DNA of 64,000 bases from Lewinellaceae bacterium (GCA_020636435.1 JACJXX010000002.1:806001-870000); one strand, 5' to 3'. Positions 35,178 to 43,174 are shown, numbered from the stretch's first letter. Notes: generated from the sequence alone by a model not told the origin. A program made the numbers and translations.

Positions 35178-35197
35178 TTTTTAGACTAATCTAAAAA
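35178..35197. promoter_or_regulatory. DtxR/MntR-like operator upstream of the metal permease-regulator fusion
   Basis: TTTTTAGA-CTAA-TCTAAAAA is a perfect inverted repeat of two 8-bp arms around 4 nt, the form recognised by MntR/DtxR-family regulators. Its centre (35187.5) is about 49 bp upstream of the start predicted from the TATATTTG box at 35225. The encoded protein downstream carries a DtxR domain, so autoregulation is likely. Confidence 0.6.
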
Positions 35198-35224
35198 AAC
35201 ATTTCTATTGTTTTAAAATAAATG

Positions 35225-35232
35225 TATATTTG
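35225..35232 (+). promoter_or_regulatory. -7 promoter box of the metal permease gene
   Basis: TATATTTG fits TAnnTTTG exactly. No -33 TTG lies at the standard distance, which would suit an activator- or repressor-controlled promoter. Transcription would start within the repeat at 35236. Confidence 0.6.
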
Positions 35233-35235
35233 CTG

Positions 35236-35300
35236 ATGCAAGGCACCGAGGAAGGAACATCCGTACGGACGTGACTGACGAGCAACGCAGTGCAGAACAA
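35236..35300 (+). repeat. leader repeat (first copy in the 5' UTR of the metal permease gene)
   Basis: A ~65-bp segment running from GCAAGGCACCGAGGAAG to GACTGACGAGCAACGCAG resembles the inverse of 22042-22112. Both copies lie just downstream of a promoter-like TTTG box. The function could be a 5'-UTR element or a mobile repeat. Confidence 0.45.
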
Positions 35301-35436
35301 TATTTGCCGTTCGCAGACCATCAAGTGCTTCTCCGACAGGCTCCCAGGCGCAGAAATAGCTGTACTCTGGCGGCAGGCTGGGAAGCCCGCCTGCCCCGTC
35401 GACTCCCGAAGGGGTTCCCGGCCAAAAAAACAGAAC

Positions 35437-36921
35437 ATGGAATTACTGGAGATACTTCAACAGGAATGGGCAGTCCGGGCGCTGATCGCCTCCAGCATGG
35501 TGGGGCTGATGTGCGGCGTACTGGGTTGTTTTATCGTATTGCGCAACATGTCCCTGATCGGCGACGCCCTTTCCCATGCCATACTGCCGGGCGTGGTATT
35601 CGCCTTTATGATCGTGGGCTACAGCGCGCTGGGTTTTTTCGTGGGCTCGGTGGCGGCCGGCCTGGCTACGGCCTTTGTGATCACCTGGATACAACACAAC
35701 GTAGGCACCAAGAACGATGCGGCGGTGGGCATTGTCTTCACTGCTATGTTCTCCGTAGGAGTGATGGGTATTTCCTGGATCAGCCGCAACGAAGGCGTCC
35801 ACCTCGACCTCAAGGATTTTCTCTTCGGCAATGTGCTGGGAGTTTCCAACCAGGACCTGGTGCTGACTACCCTGGTGGCCGTCTACGTTTTCGTCAGTAT
35901 CTTCGTTTTTTACCGCCAACTGTTTGTCACCACTTTTCAGCCGGTCGTGGCCCAAACCATGGGCATCTCCATAAAAGTGATCCACTATTTTCTGATGCTG
36001 CTGCTGTCCTTCGCTGTGGTGGCCTCGCTGCAGACTGTGGGGGTCATCCTGGTCGTGGCCATGCTGATCACCCCCGCTTCTACTGCCCTGCTGCTGTCTA
36101 ACCGGCTGGAATGGGTGCTGGTGATCTCGGCCCTGTTGGGGTTGGCCTCGGCTATTTTGGGATTGCTGGCGGCAATCGTGTTCGAAACCACGCCGGGGCC
36201 CGCCATGGCGGTTACCGCCACGGCCATGTACCTGCTGGCGGTCTTTTTCGCTCCGGAAAAAGGGGTGCTGTTTAAAACCATACAACGGCGGCGGGTCCGG
36301 CGGCGAGTACAGCAGGAAGATACCCTCAAGCAGGCCTACCGCCTCCAGGAGCAGGGGCAATTCAGCCTGGAACGCCTGGAACAGCAACTCAGCCAGGGCC
36401 GCCGGGCGCTTCTGGCCAACCTGCGGATGCTGCGCCAGCGGGGCTGGTTGTCCAGAGAAAGGCTGGAGCTCACCCCCGAAGGCGTACAGGCGGCCAAGCG
36501 CCTGGTGCGCGCCCACCGCCTGTGGGAGACCTATCTTGCCGACCGCATCGGCCTGAATGCCGAGCAAATCCACGATGAGGCCGAACAATACGAGCACCAT
36601 CTCACCGATGAGATTCTGGACGAGGTAGACCGCGTGCTAGGCTTTCCGGCGATCGACCCGCACGGCTCGCCCATTCCCGCCAAACCCGGCCTGCCGGGGC
36701 GCCCCCTGAGCCGGCTATCCATCAGCCAGGCGGGGCGAATTTCCCACCAACAAGCCAGCGAGCAGGTGACGGTGCGCCTCTGGGAAATGGGCCTGCTGCC
36801 CGGCGCATCTTTTTCTATAAGCCGGAAGGGGGAAGCGTTTGTAGAGATCGATTTGAATGGCAAAGCGGTGAAACTGCCGGGCAGTTTGGCGGAGTTGGTG
36901 AATGTGGAGGAGGGGGTTTGA
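35437..36921 (+). CDS. metal ABC-3 permease fused to a DtxR-type regulator and FeoA-like domain
   Basis: This is a 494-residue fusion; ATG 35437 is chosen because the upstream open stretch overlaps the leader repeat. Residues ~10-275 are an ABC-3 (Mn/Zn/Fe, ZnuB/MntB-type) permease with about eight membrane helices (LIASSMVGLMCGVLGCFIVL, VASLQTVGVILVVAMLITPA). After a basic linker (IQRRRVRRRVQQ) a DtxR/MntR-like domain follows (~300-430): HTH-like FSLERLEQQLSQGRRALLAN, wing region ERLELTPEGVQAAKRLVRAH, then the metal-binding/dimerisation helix RLWETYLADRIGLNAEQIHD, EHHLTDEILDEVDRVLGFPA and DPHGSPIP. Residues ~430-494 resemble a FeoA/SH3 domain. ATPase and binding-protein genes are not adjacent. 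The DtxR-like operator at 35178 suggests that the membrane-tethered regulator senses metal and controls its own gene. Confidence 0.88.
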   Translation: MELLEILQQEWAVRALIASSMVGLMCGVLGCFIVLRNMSLIGDALSHAILPGVVFAFMIVGYSALGFFVGSVAAGLATAFVITWIQHNVGTKNDAAVGIVFTAMFSVGVMGISWISRNEGVHLDLKDFLFGNVLGVSNQDLVLTTLVAVYVFVSIFVFYRQLFVTTFQPVVAQTMGISIKVIHYFLMLLLSFAVVASLQTVGVILVVAMLITPASTALLLSNRLEWVLVISALLGLASAILGLLAAIVFETTPGPAMAVTATAMYLLAVFFAPEKGVLFKTIQRRRVRRRVQQEDTLKQAYRLQEQGQFSLERLEQQLSQGRRALLANLRMLRQRGWLSRERLELTPEGVQAAKRLVRAHRLWETYLADRIGLNAEQIHDEAEQYEHHLTDEILDEVDRVLGFPAIDPHGSPIPAKPGLPGRPLSRLSISQAGRISHQQASEQVTVRLWEMGLLPGASFSISRKGEAFVEIDLNGKAVKLPGSLAELVNVEEGV

Positions 36922-36935
36922 GGAGGAGGCTTGTG

Positions 36936-36990
36936 TACCAGTGTACCAGTGTACCAGTGTACCAGTGTACCAGTGTACCAGTGTATCAGC
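36936..36990. repeat. 8-bp tandem repeat TGTACCAG (about six copies)
   Basis: Tandem TGTACCAG/TGTATCAG units lie 15 bp after the stop of the metal permease gene. Related arrays occur at 27118 and 41279. No spacers, so not CRISPR. Confidence 0.85.
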
Positions 36991-37004
36991 CTGTTACACC
37001 TTCC

Positions 37005-37379
37005 TCACTCCTCCTCCCCCATCTGATTATCCTCATGCAGCCGGTTGAACAGCTCATTGAGGCGGTACATCTCATCGAGGGTATCGTCGAGGAAGAAGGC
37101 GATATCGGGAATGCGGCGCACGTGCCTTCGGATGCGGGCAGTGAGCAATTGTTTCAGGCGCGTAGTGTGCTCTTCCAGCACGAGCAGGACGCCATCTTTG
37201 TGGTCGGTATTGTAAATGCTGAGGTATATTTTAGCCAGGTTGAAATCCGGCGTCATTTTCACCTGAGTGACGGTCACCAGCGGCTCGGCGCCATATATGT
37301 AGCTTCCTTCGTCCCGCAGTACAATACTGAAATTTCGCTTGATCAACTCGGCTACCTGCAATTGTCGTTTCGATTCCAT
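37005..37379 (-). CDS. rbfA: ribosome-binding factor A
   Basis: This small KH-fold protein helps mature the 30S subunit (16S rRNA 5' end processing, cold adaptation). From ATG 37379 it has 124 residues: MESKRQLQVAELIKRNFSIV matches the family N-terminus, and an upstream ATG at 37412 lies before the predicted transcription start. Typical features: VTVTQVKMTPDFNLAKIYLS, then LEEHTTRLKQLLTARIRRHV and the ending IPDIAFFLDDTLDEMYRLNE. It is alone on the minus strand and convergent with the metal permease gene. Confidence 0.93.
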   Translation of the reverse strand: MESKRQLQVAELIKRNFSIVLRDEGSYIYGAEPLVTVTQVKMTPDFNLAKIYLSIYNTDHKDGVLLVLEEHTTRLKQLLTARIRRHVRRIPDIAFFLDDTLDEMYRLNELFNRLHEDNQMGEEE

Positions 37380-37409
37380 GGTTTCAATCTTCTCTTTTCG
37401 AAAGGTCGG

Positions 37410-37441
37410 CAAAGATAGGGTAAAACGAAAGCTTTATCAAA
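37410..37441 (-). promoter_or_regulatory. canonical promoter of rbfA
   Basis: On the minus strand TTTG (37441-37438), 20-nt spacer and TATCTTTG (37417-37410). The predicted start near 37406 lies downstream of the ATG at 37412 and decides the choice of ATG 37379. Confidence 0.8.
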
Positions 37442-37556
37442 GAGAAATGCCGCTACATAATCTTACAAATCTCCATTGCAAACAATTTTTCTAAAAAGTA
37501 GTTCCTTAAGTATTACCAAAAAGTTGTTACTTTTACAATCATTTGTTTCGTAAAGA

Positions 37557-37599
37557 CTTGACAAGTTTGCTCCCAGCCCGAACCGAAAAACTTGTCAAG
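37557..37599 (+). other. 12-bp inverted repeat in the recG leader
   Basis: CTTGACAAGTTT (37557-37568) and AAACTTGTCAAG (37588-37599) form a hairpin 27 bp before the recG ATG. It may be a regulator site (CTTGACAAG is itself palindromic) or an RNA stem influencing translation. Confidence 0.45.
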
Positions 37600-37625
37600 C
37601 CCTCCAACCAGGAAACCATGCAACC

Positions 37626-39731
37626 ATGAACCTCCTCGATACCTCCGTAGAGTTCCTCAAAGGCGTTGGCCCCAAGCGGGCGGAACTGTTGCAGAAGGAG
37701 CTCGGCATCTTCACCTACCGGGACCTGCTGCAGCACTACCCGTACCGGTACATCGACAAGACGCAGTTTCACCGCGTGCGGGAGCTGAGCGAACACAGTG
37801 GGGAAGTACAGCTGCGCGGCATCCTGCGACGGCTGAGCACCGTCGGGGAAGGCAGAAAGCGCCGGCTGGTGGGGCGTTTTCGCGACGACACGGGCGCCGT
37901 CGACCTGGTCTGGTTTTCAGGAGTGCACTGGCTGGAAAAGCAGTTGGAGGTGGGCAAGGAATACGTCATCTACGGCCGGGTCAATAGTTTTCGGGGGCAG
38001 CTGAGCATCCCGCACCCGGAAATGGAACTGGCCAAACAGGAAAATATTGAGAAGGCCGCCACTTTCGCGCCGGTGTATTCCAGCACAGACAAGCTCAACA
38101 CCAAAGGGCTGGACGCCCGCGCCCGCCGCAGGATCGCCGCCGCTCTTTTCGAAAAGATCAACCCGGCGGACACTCCGGAAAACCTGCCCGATTACCTCGT
38201 CCAGAAATTCCGCTTTCCCTCCCGTTACGAGGCCCTTCGCCGAATACATTTCCCCACCAGCGAGCAGGAACTGGAGAGCGCCCGCAACCGCCTGAAGTTC
38301 GAAGAACTCTTCTTCCTCCAGTTCCGCCTGTTGCAAATCCGCCGCCGCCGCAAAGACGCCATCAAAGGCTTTGTCTTCGAAAAAATCGGCCATTACTTCC
38401 ATGCCTTTTACGAAGAAAAGCTGCCCTTCGAACTGACCGGCGCCCAGAAAAAGGTGCTCCGGGAAATCCGCCGCGACCTGGGCGCCGGCGTGCAGATGAA
38501 CCGCCTGCTGCAAGGCGACGTGGGTAGTGGAAAGACCGTCGTCGGCCTCATGTCTATGCTCATGGCCATCGACAACGGTTTCCAGGCCTGCCTGATGGCG
38601 CCGACCGAAATCCTGGCCCAGCAGCATTACAACTCTATCAGCAAGTACGTGCAGGGCATGGGCATCAACGTGGCCTTCCTCAGCGGCAGTGTGAAGGGCA
38701 AAAAACGGAAGGAATTGCTCAAGCTATTGGCTGCGGGAGACATCCACATCCTCATCGGAACCCATGCCCTGCTCGAACCTCCCGTGCAGTACAAAAACCT
38801 GGGCCTGGCCATCACCGACGAGCAGCACCGCTTCGGGGTGGAACAGCGGGCCCGCCTCTGGAAGAAGAGCACCCCCTGCCCTCCCCACATCCTGGTCATG
38901 ACCGCCACGCCCATTCCCCGCACCCTGGCCATGACCCTCTACGGCGACCTCGACGTATCAGTCATCGACGAGCTGCCGCCGGGCCGCAAGGAAGTCAAGA
39001 CCCTCCACAAGACGGAGAACCACCGCATGCGGGTGATCGGTTTCATGCGGCAGGAGATCGCCAAAGGGCGGCAGGTGTATGTGGTGTATCCTCTCATCGA
39101 GGAATCCGAAACGCTGGACCTGCAAAACCTGGGGGAAGGTTACGAAGCCCTGAAGCGCGAATTTCCGCCGCCGGACTATCAGATCAGCATCGTGCACGGG
39201 CGCATGAAGCCGGCCGACAAAGACCTGGAGATGCAGCGCTTTGTGGAAGGCAAAACCCAGATCATGGTGGCCACCACCGTGATAGAGGTGGGCGTCAACG
39301 TGCCCAACGCTTCCGTAATGGTCATCGAAAATACGGAGCGTTTCGGCCTGTCCCAGCTCCACCAGTTGCGCGGCCGGGTGGGCCGGGGCGCCGAGCAATC
39401 CTACTGCCTTCTGATGTCCAGTTTCAAGCTCAGCAACGAGAGCAAGGAACGCATCCAAACCATGGTGCGCACCAACAACGGCTTCGAGATCGCCGAGGCC
39501 GACCTGCGGCTGCGCGGCCCGGGCAACATCGAGGGCACCCAGCAGAGCGGCATCCTCGACTTCCGCATCGCCGACTTGTCCAGGGACAGCCACATCCTGC
39601 AAACGGCCCGCGAAATAGCCGCCCGCATCCTCGACGACGACCCCCGGCTGGAACGGCCGGAGCACCATCCCATCAAATGGTACGATGAGAAGCACGGGAA
39701 GAAGTTGAAGGGGTGGAGTAGGATTAGTTAG
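37626..39731 (+). CDS. recG: ATP-dependent DNA helicase RecG
   Basis: This cytoplasmic helicase remodels stalled replication forks and branch-migrates Holliday junctions. It has 701 residues, normal length. The N-terminal wedge/OB domain starts with SVEFLKGVGPKRAELLQKEL and has LRGILRRLSTVGEG and ISIPHPEME-like strands. Helicase motifs: GDVGSGKTVVGLMSM (Walker A), APTEILAQQHYNSISKY, then ITDEQHRFGVEQRARLWKKS (DExH variant DEQH, usual for RecG), VMTATPIPRTLAMTLYGDLD and VIDELPPGRKEVKTL. The C-terminal motifs are IMVATTVIEVGVNVPNASVM, ERFGLSQLHQLRGRVGRGAE and RGPGNIEGTQQSG. All are intact. Confidence 0.97.
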   Translation: MNLLDTSVEFLKGVGPKRAELLQKELGIFTYRDLLQHYPYRYIDKTQFHRVRELSEHSGEVQLRGILRRLSTVGEGRKRRLVGRFRDDTGAVDLVWFSGVHWLEKQLEVGKEYVIYGRVNSFRGQLSIPHPEMELAKQENIEKAATFAPVYSSTDKLNTKGLDARARRRIAAALFEKINPADTPENLPDYLVQKFRFPSRYEALRRIHFPTSEQELESARNRLKFEELFFLQFRLLQIRRRRKDAIKGFVFEKIGHYFHAFYEEKLPFELTGAQKKVLREIRRDLGAGVQMNRLLQGDVGSGKTVVGLMSMLMAIDNGFQACLMAPTEILAQQHYNSISKYVQGMGINVAFLSGSVKGKKRKELLKLLAAGDIHILIGTHALLEPPVQYKNLGLAITDEQHRFGVEQRARLWKKSTPCPPHILVMTATPIPRTLAMTLYGDLDVSVIDELPPGRKEVKTLHKTENHRMRVIGFMRQEIAKGRQVYVVYPLIEESETLDLQNLGEGYEALKREFPPPDYQISIVHGRMKPADKDLEMQRFVEGKTQIMVATTVIEVGVNVPNASVMVIENTERFGLSQLHQLRGRVGRGAEQSYCLLMSSFKLSNESKERIQTMVRTNNGFEIAEADLRLRGPGNIEGTQQSGILDFRIADLSRDSHILQTAREIAARILDDDPRLERPEHHPIKWYDEKHGKKLKGWSRIS

Positions 39732-39746
39732 ATGGCTGGAGGGTTG

Positions 39747-39803
39747 CCCTTCGGCAAGCTCAGGGTGAAATGGCTGCCCTTCGACAAGCTCAGGGTGAAA
39801 TGG
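39747..39803. repeat. two copies of interspersed CCCTTCGACAAGCTCAGGG unit
   Basis: Copies at 39747-39773 and 39777-39803, each ending in TGAAATGG, follow the recG stop. A third copy is at 590. The first copy has one mismatch (TTCGGCAAG). Confidence 0.8.
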
Positions 39804-39899
39804 CTGGATTGTTGGATTGTTGGCGCTGGCAGGCGGGCAGGGATTGCTGGAGGGCTGGATGCCCCCCAGTTTTATTTACACATTTCCACATTCCCCCCC

Positions 39900-40337
39900 C
39901 TAATGCCTCCCCCACAACTCCACCACCGCCTTATCCTGCAGGCCCTTGGTGTCGTACCAGAACACCACTTTGGTGATGATGCGGCGGTTGCCTTCGATGT
40001 CGATCACCCGGGTGGCACTGCCGGCAGGGATGTTGTTGCGAAGTTCGACATTCTGGGTGTCCCCGTTGCGGAAGTGGATCACGCAGCGGTGCATGTTGAT
40101 GGGAGACCGGCGGACGATGAGTTTGATCTTGCGGAATACGCCTTCCCGGGCGGTAACGAGGATTTCGTCCCGGTCTACCTTGCGGTCGACTTTGCGCTGG
40201 CCCAGCATTTCCCAGCGCCCTTGGGTAAAGGCCTCTGTATTGGCGTCATTCCTGGCGGTTGGGGTGAAGGCCGTGCCGAAGGTGAAGGAAGCTAGCAAAA
40301 GAAGGTAGATTGCCGGTTTGATGATTGATGCTTTCAT
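39900..40337 (-). CDS. secreted DUF2541-like protein, 145 residues
   Basis: A signal peptide (IIKPAIYLLLLASFTFGTAF) precedes a mature domain of ~110 residues. It has WEMLGQRKVDRKVDRDEILV, FRKIKLIVRRSPINMHRCVI, VELRNNIPAGSATRVIDIEG and RRIITKVVFWYDT, an all-beta pattern like DUF2541-type proteins of unknown function. It is probably periplasmic. It is single, convergent with recG across a repeat-containing gap. Confidence 0.65.
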   Translation of the reverse strand: MKASIIKPAIYLLLLASFTFGTAFTPTARNDANTEAFTQGRWEMLGQRKVDRKVDRDEILVTAREGVFRKIKLIVRRSPINMHRCVIHFRNGDTQNVELRNNIPAGSATRVIDIEGNRRIITKVVFWYDTKGLQDKAVVELWGRH

Positions 40338-40771
40338 GATCTTGGTGTTTTTTGTGGGGTTGGACTTGGGAAAAGAGGCAAGGTTTAAGGCCCAGTAGAT
40401 AAAAATTTTGATGGAACAAGTCTGGAAGATAGAAAACGAGTGGTTTTACCCAACCAAAGCGGTCCAGGTCAGATCGCCGATAAAGGCATGCTATCCTTTA
40501 TATCTGGTGTATCAATAGCTTGAGCTCGGAACCATCATCTCTGACTTTATCCAGGTCGTGAATGCCCAACAAAGGCGATTTCCTGAACTTTGGACCTATG
40601 AAATCTGATATTTTTTTCATTTCGGCAAGAATTTGTTCGGATTGCAAAATCCGATTCCTAAATTAGTAGGCAGTAGCGCCAAAGATAAGCCTGAAGTTTT
40701 ATTCACTCCAGGGATTCTATAATTTTCAACATTTCACGAAAGACCTCAGGGAAGCCGAAACAAGCATCGCC
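40338..40771. other. 430-bp gap with a possible 40-codon minus-strand frame
   Basis: This stretch holds a possible small gene (40498-40620, listed separately) and otherwise AT-rich DNA. A CGGATT/AATCCG hairpin lies at about 40640-40655, upstream of that frame on the minus strand. I see no other gene in it. Confidence 0.6.
40498..40620 (-). CDS. possible small protein, 40 residues
   Basis: A short frame begins MKKISDFIGPKFRKSPLLGI and ends KLLIHQI before TAA. The start lies after an AT-rich stretch and a small hairpin. It has no recognisable family and could be a truncated relic. Only length and amino-acid plausibility support it. Confidence 0.25.
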   Translation of the reverse strand: MKKISDFIGPKFRKSPLLGIHDLDKVRDDGSELKLLIHQI

Positions 40772-41278
40772 ATGACAGCCATTGAGATAGAAATACGCCC
40801 CCGTTTCCAGCAAGAAGTTACACTCAGTGCAGAAGAAACCCTGGCGCGCCTGCGCGCTGCCCTCAAGCAGCCCGGCAGCCCCATCATCGGTTATGTGGCC
40901 GACCACCATGTCACGCTGAAAATCCCGTACGATAAGCAGCACTTCTGGTCGCCCCAGCTGGCTTTGGAGGTGGAGGCGCACGAGAGCGGAAAGGGCGCCC
41001 TCATCCGCGGACTGTTCGGCCCCCGGCCCTCAGTCTGGCTGATGTTTATTTTTATGTACGCTGTCATCGGCGTTATTTGCCTGTTCGTGGCCATTACCGG
41101 CTTTTCGCAGGTGAGCTTAGGTATCCCGGCGCCGGCGCTTTGGGCCCTGCCCGTCGGGGCCGGACTGGCTATATTCCTCTACATTTCCGCCAAAACCGGC
41201 GAACGGCTGGGCAAGGACGAGATGCACCAGCTGAAGGGGTTTCTGGATGAGGTGGTGGCGGCGCGGGAGGCGGCGTGA
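40772..41278 (+). CDS. hypothetical membrane protein, 168 residues, two membrane helices
   Basis: I do not recognise the family. The N-terminal ~85 residues are soluble and beta-rich (MTAIEIEIRPRFQQEVTLSA, VADHHVTLKIPYDKQHFWSP). Two hydrophobic helices follow (SVWLMFIFMYAVIGVICLFV and ALWALPVGAGLAIFLYISAK). The tail is helical and charged (DEMHQLKGFLDEVVAAREA). It is probably an inner-membrane protein with a cytoplasmic N-terminal domain. The stop is directly followed by the 8-bp repeat array. Confidence 0.6.
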   Translation: MTAIEIEIRPRFQQEVTLSAEETLARLRAALKQPGSPIIGYVADHHVTLKIPYDKQHFWSPQLALEVEAHESGKGALIRGLFGPRPSVWLMFIFMYAVIGVICLFVAITGFSQVSLGIPAPALWALPVGAGLAIFLYISAKTGERLGKDEMHQLKGFLDEVVAAREAA

Positions 41279-41431
41279 GTGTGCCAGTGTGCCAGTGTAC
41301 CAGTGTATCAGTGTATCAGTGTATCAGTGTGCCAGTGTACCAGTGTATCAGTGTATCAGTGTGCCAGTGTACCAGTGTACCAGTGTATCAGTGTGCCAGT
41401 GTGCCAGTGTATCCGTGTATCAGTGTATCAG
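41279..41431. repeat. 8-bp tandem repeat array, ~19 copies of TGTRYCAG
   Basis: Units TGTGCCAG, TGTACCAG and TGTATCAG alternate in irregular order with no spacer. The array starts immediately after the stop codon and ends 20 bp before the next ATG. Its variable order suggests slippage plus point mutation. Confidence 0.9.
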
Positions 41432-41451
41432 TGCTTTAATACCACATACTC

Positions 41452-41940
41452 ATGAAAGACCTCCTCCAATCCATCCCCTACCCCGGCAAGATCGAGTGGA
41501 TCGGCCTGCGGCCGGAGAAGCGCGGAACCGTAGAAGCGGCGCCGAGCGCCCGCCTTACCCCCGAGGAAGGCCTGCTGGGCGACCACTACAGCGGGCGGAG
41601 CGGCCAGCGGCAAGTGACGCTGATACAGGCGGAGCACCTGCCGGTTGTGGCAGCCATTCTGAGAAAAAGCGAAGCGGACCCCGCCCTTGCCCGCCGAAAT
41701 ATCGCCGTCTCCGGCATCAACCTGCTGGCGTTGAAGGGGCAACAGTTCCGACTGGGAGAAGCCCTGTTGGAGTACACCGGGGAGTGCCATCCCTGCTCCC
41801 GGATGGAACAAAACTTCGGCCCCGGCGGCTACAACGCCATGCGCGGTCACGGCGGCATTACCGCCCGGGTGATCCGGGGCGGAACCATTTCGGTGGGAGA
41901 TGCGGTTTCTCTGCATATAACCGAAGAAAGCCATGAGTAA
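41452..41940 (+). CDS. MOSC domain-containing protein
   Basis: This is a 162-residue single-domain MOSC protein (molybdenum cofactor sulfurase C-terminal family, as in YiiM). Motifs: IEWIGLRPEKRGTVEAAPSA, then GLLGDHYSGRSGQRQVTLIQ, RRNIAVSGINLLALKGQQFR and the conserved cysteine motif TGECHPCSRMEQN followed by MRGHGGITARVIRGGTISVG. Such proteins are thought to carry or transfer sulfur or to reduce N-hydroxylated compounds with a molybdenum cofactor. Cytoplasmic. It overlaps the next gene by 8 bp, so the two are translationally coupled. Confidence 0.9.
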   Translation: MKDLLQSIPYPGKIEWIGLRPEKRGTVEAAPSARLTPEEGLLGDHYSGRSGQRQVTLIQAEHLPVVAAILRKSEADPALARRNIAVSGINLLALKGQQFRLGEALLEYTGECHPCSRMEQNFGPGGYNAMRGHGGITARVIRGGTISVGDAVSLHITEESHE

Positions 41941-42406
41941 AAAAACCAACGCCCTCCGCCTGCTGGACACCCAAAAGGTTCCGTATGAAATAGTGGAATA
42001 CCAATACGATGCCGGCGACCTCAGCGTAGAGCACATCGCCAAGGACAACGGCCTGCATTTAGAACGCATTTTCAAGACGCTGGTCGCCAAAGGCGATAAG
42101 AACGGAATCGCCGTAGCAGTGGTGCCCGGGCACAAAAACCTCGATTTCAAAACCCTGGCCGAAGCCAGCGGCAACAAAAAAATGACCCTGGTAGCGGTGA
42201 AGGACATCCAGGACCTGACCGGTTACATCCGCGGCGGGTGCTCCCCCATCGGCATGAAAAAGGACTACCCCGTCTACCTCGACACTTCCGCCCTGGCTTA
42301 TGATGTGATCTACGTCAACGCAGGCCAGCGGGGGCTGCTGGTGGGCTTGTCCCCGGAAGCCCTGAGGCGGGCCACTGGCGCGGTGGTGAGGGAGATAGCG
42401 GGCTGA
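41933..42406 (+). CDS. Cys-tRNA(Pro)/aminoacyl-tRNA deacylase, YbaK/EbsC type
   Basis: This 157-residue trans-editing enzyme probably hydrolyses mischarged Cys-tRNA(Pro). Motifs: TNALRLLDTQKVPYEIVEYQ, then HLERIFKTLVAKGDKNGIAV, KNLDFKTLAEASGNKKMTLV (catalytic Lys region), TGYIRGGCSPIGMKKDYPVY and VYVNAGQRGLLVGLSPEAL-like ending. All are in YbaK order with normal length. It is co-transcribed with the MOSC gene (8-bp overlap). Confidence 0.93.
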   Translation: MSKKTNALRLLDTQKVPYEIVEYQYDAGDLSVEHIAKDNGLHLERIFKTLVAKGDKNGIAVAVVPGHKNLDFKTLAEASGNKKMTLVAVKDIQDLTGYIRGGCSPIGMKKDYPVYLDTSALAYDVIYVNAGQRGLLVGLSPEALRRATGAVVREIAG

Positions 42407-42471
42407 GGGGGTGCAGTGTCGCATGGGGCCAGTGTTGCAGTGAACCCATTAAGCCGTATAATCATTTAACC

Positions 42472-42807
42472 ATGACTGAAGACATCAAAATAGAATGCCC
42501 AAAATGCGGCTGGGAGCCCGACGGAGGCGCCTACTGGTCCTGTACCTGCGGGCACGTGTGGGACACCTTTGCCACCGCCGGCCGCTGCCCGGCCTGCAAC
42601 AAACAGTGGAAGCACACCCAGTGCATCGGCTACAAGGGAGGCTGCAATCAATTCTCGCTCCATCTGGACTGGTACAAAGGGCTGGACGGGTGGCTGGAGA
42701 GGGAACTGGAGGCCATTGAGAAAACTACCAATAGGCAATACGCACGAGCCAGCGCTACGATGCCTGGTTCTGTAACGCCGTACCCCGAAGAAGCGCCTTG
42801 GGCATAA
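42472..42807 (+). CDS. hypothetical zinc-ribbon protein, 111 residues
   Basis: The N-terminal half has three CxxC-type pairs: CPKCGW, CTCGH and CPACNKQW, enough for two zinc sites. QCIGYKGGCNQFSLHLDWYK follows, then a helical segment (WLERELEAIEKTT). There is no signal peptide. It may bind nucleic acid or act as a small metal-binding adaptor; I cannot name the family. It is 65 bp after the deacylase gene and probably in the same transcription unit. Confidence 0.6.
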   Translation: MTEDIKIECPKCGWEPDGGAYWSCTCGHVWDTFATAGRCPACNKQWKHTQCIGYKGGCNQFSLHLDWYKGLDGWLERELEAIEKTTNRQYARASATMPGSVTPYPEEAPWA

Positions 42808-43174
42808 GCGAAAAAGTGGCTATTTCAGCGCGAAGGATAAAATCTCAACACGCTCTTACTACCCCATCCTTTACGAAGGCCTCTGGAGAAAGTTTCCTGT
42901 TTTTTGTTAACATTATTTTTTAACACATTGGGCTGGCTTTTTTAAATTACTTTTTTCACTTTTGTTTCTAACGTGCGACTGTTACCATTCTAATTACCCT
43001 TCTTTTAATATTTAATTTGATTTTGCCCTACCTCCCCTGCAAACGCAACAAAACTAACGTGGCGCCATTCGCCCGTTTTAATAGCATTCTCATCAAAAGA
43101 TAAACAACACTACGTTTTACGGAAAACCGCTGGCGCACACTACTGGACATTTTGAGCCCAGCAGGTGTAAATGT
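42808..43174. other. gene-free AT-rich stretch before the RHS array
   Basis: 367 bp with long A/T tracts and no convincing gene, promoter or repeat. It marks the left boundary of the RHS-tip region. Confidence 0.6.

Noticed and set aside
35443..36600. Long minus-strand frame opposite the permease-regulator gene
   Set aside because: Low-complexity His/Gln-rich translation without any domain; shadow of the real gene.
36936..36990. Possible CRISPR array
   Set aside because: 8-bp tandem units without spacers and no cas genes nearby.
41247..41936. Frame with VYQCASVPVYQC-like repeats
   Set aside because: It only translates the 8-bp DNA repeat and then the wrong frame of the MOSC gene.
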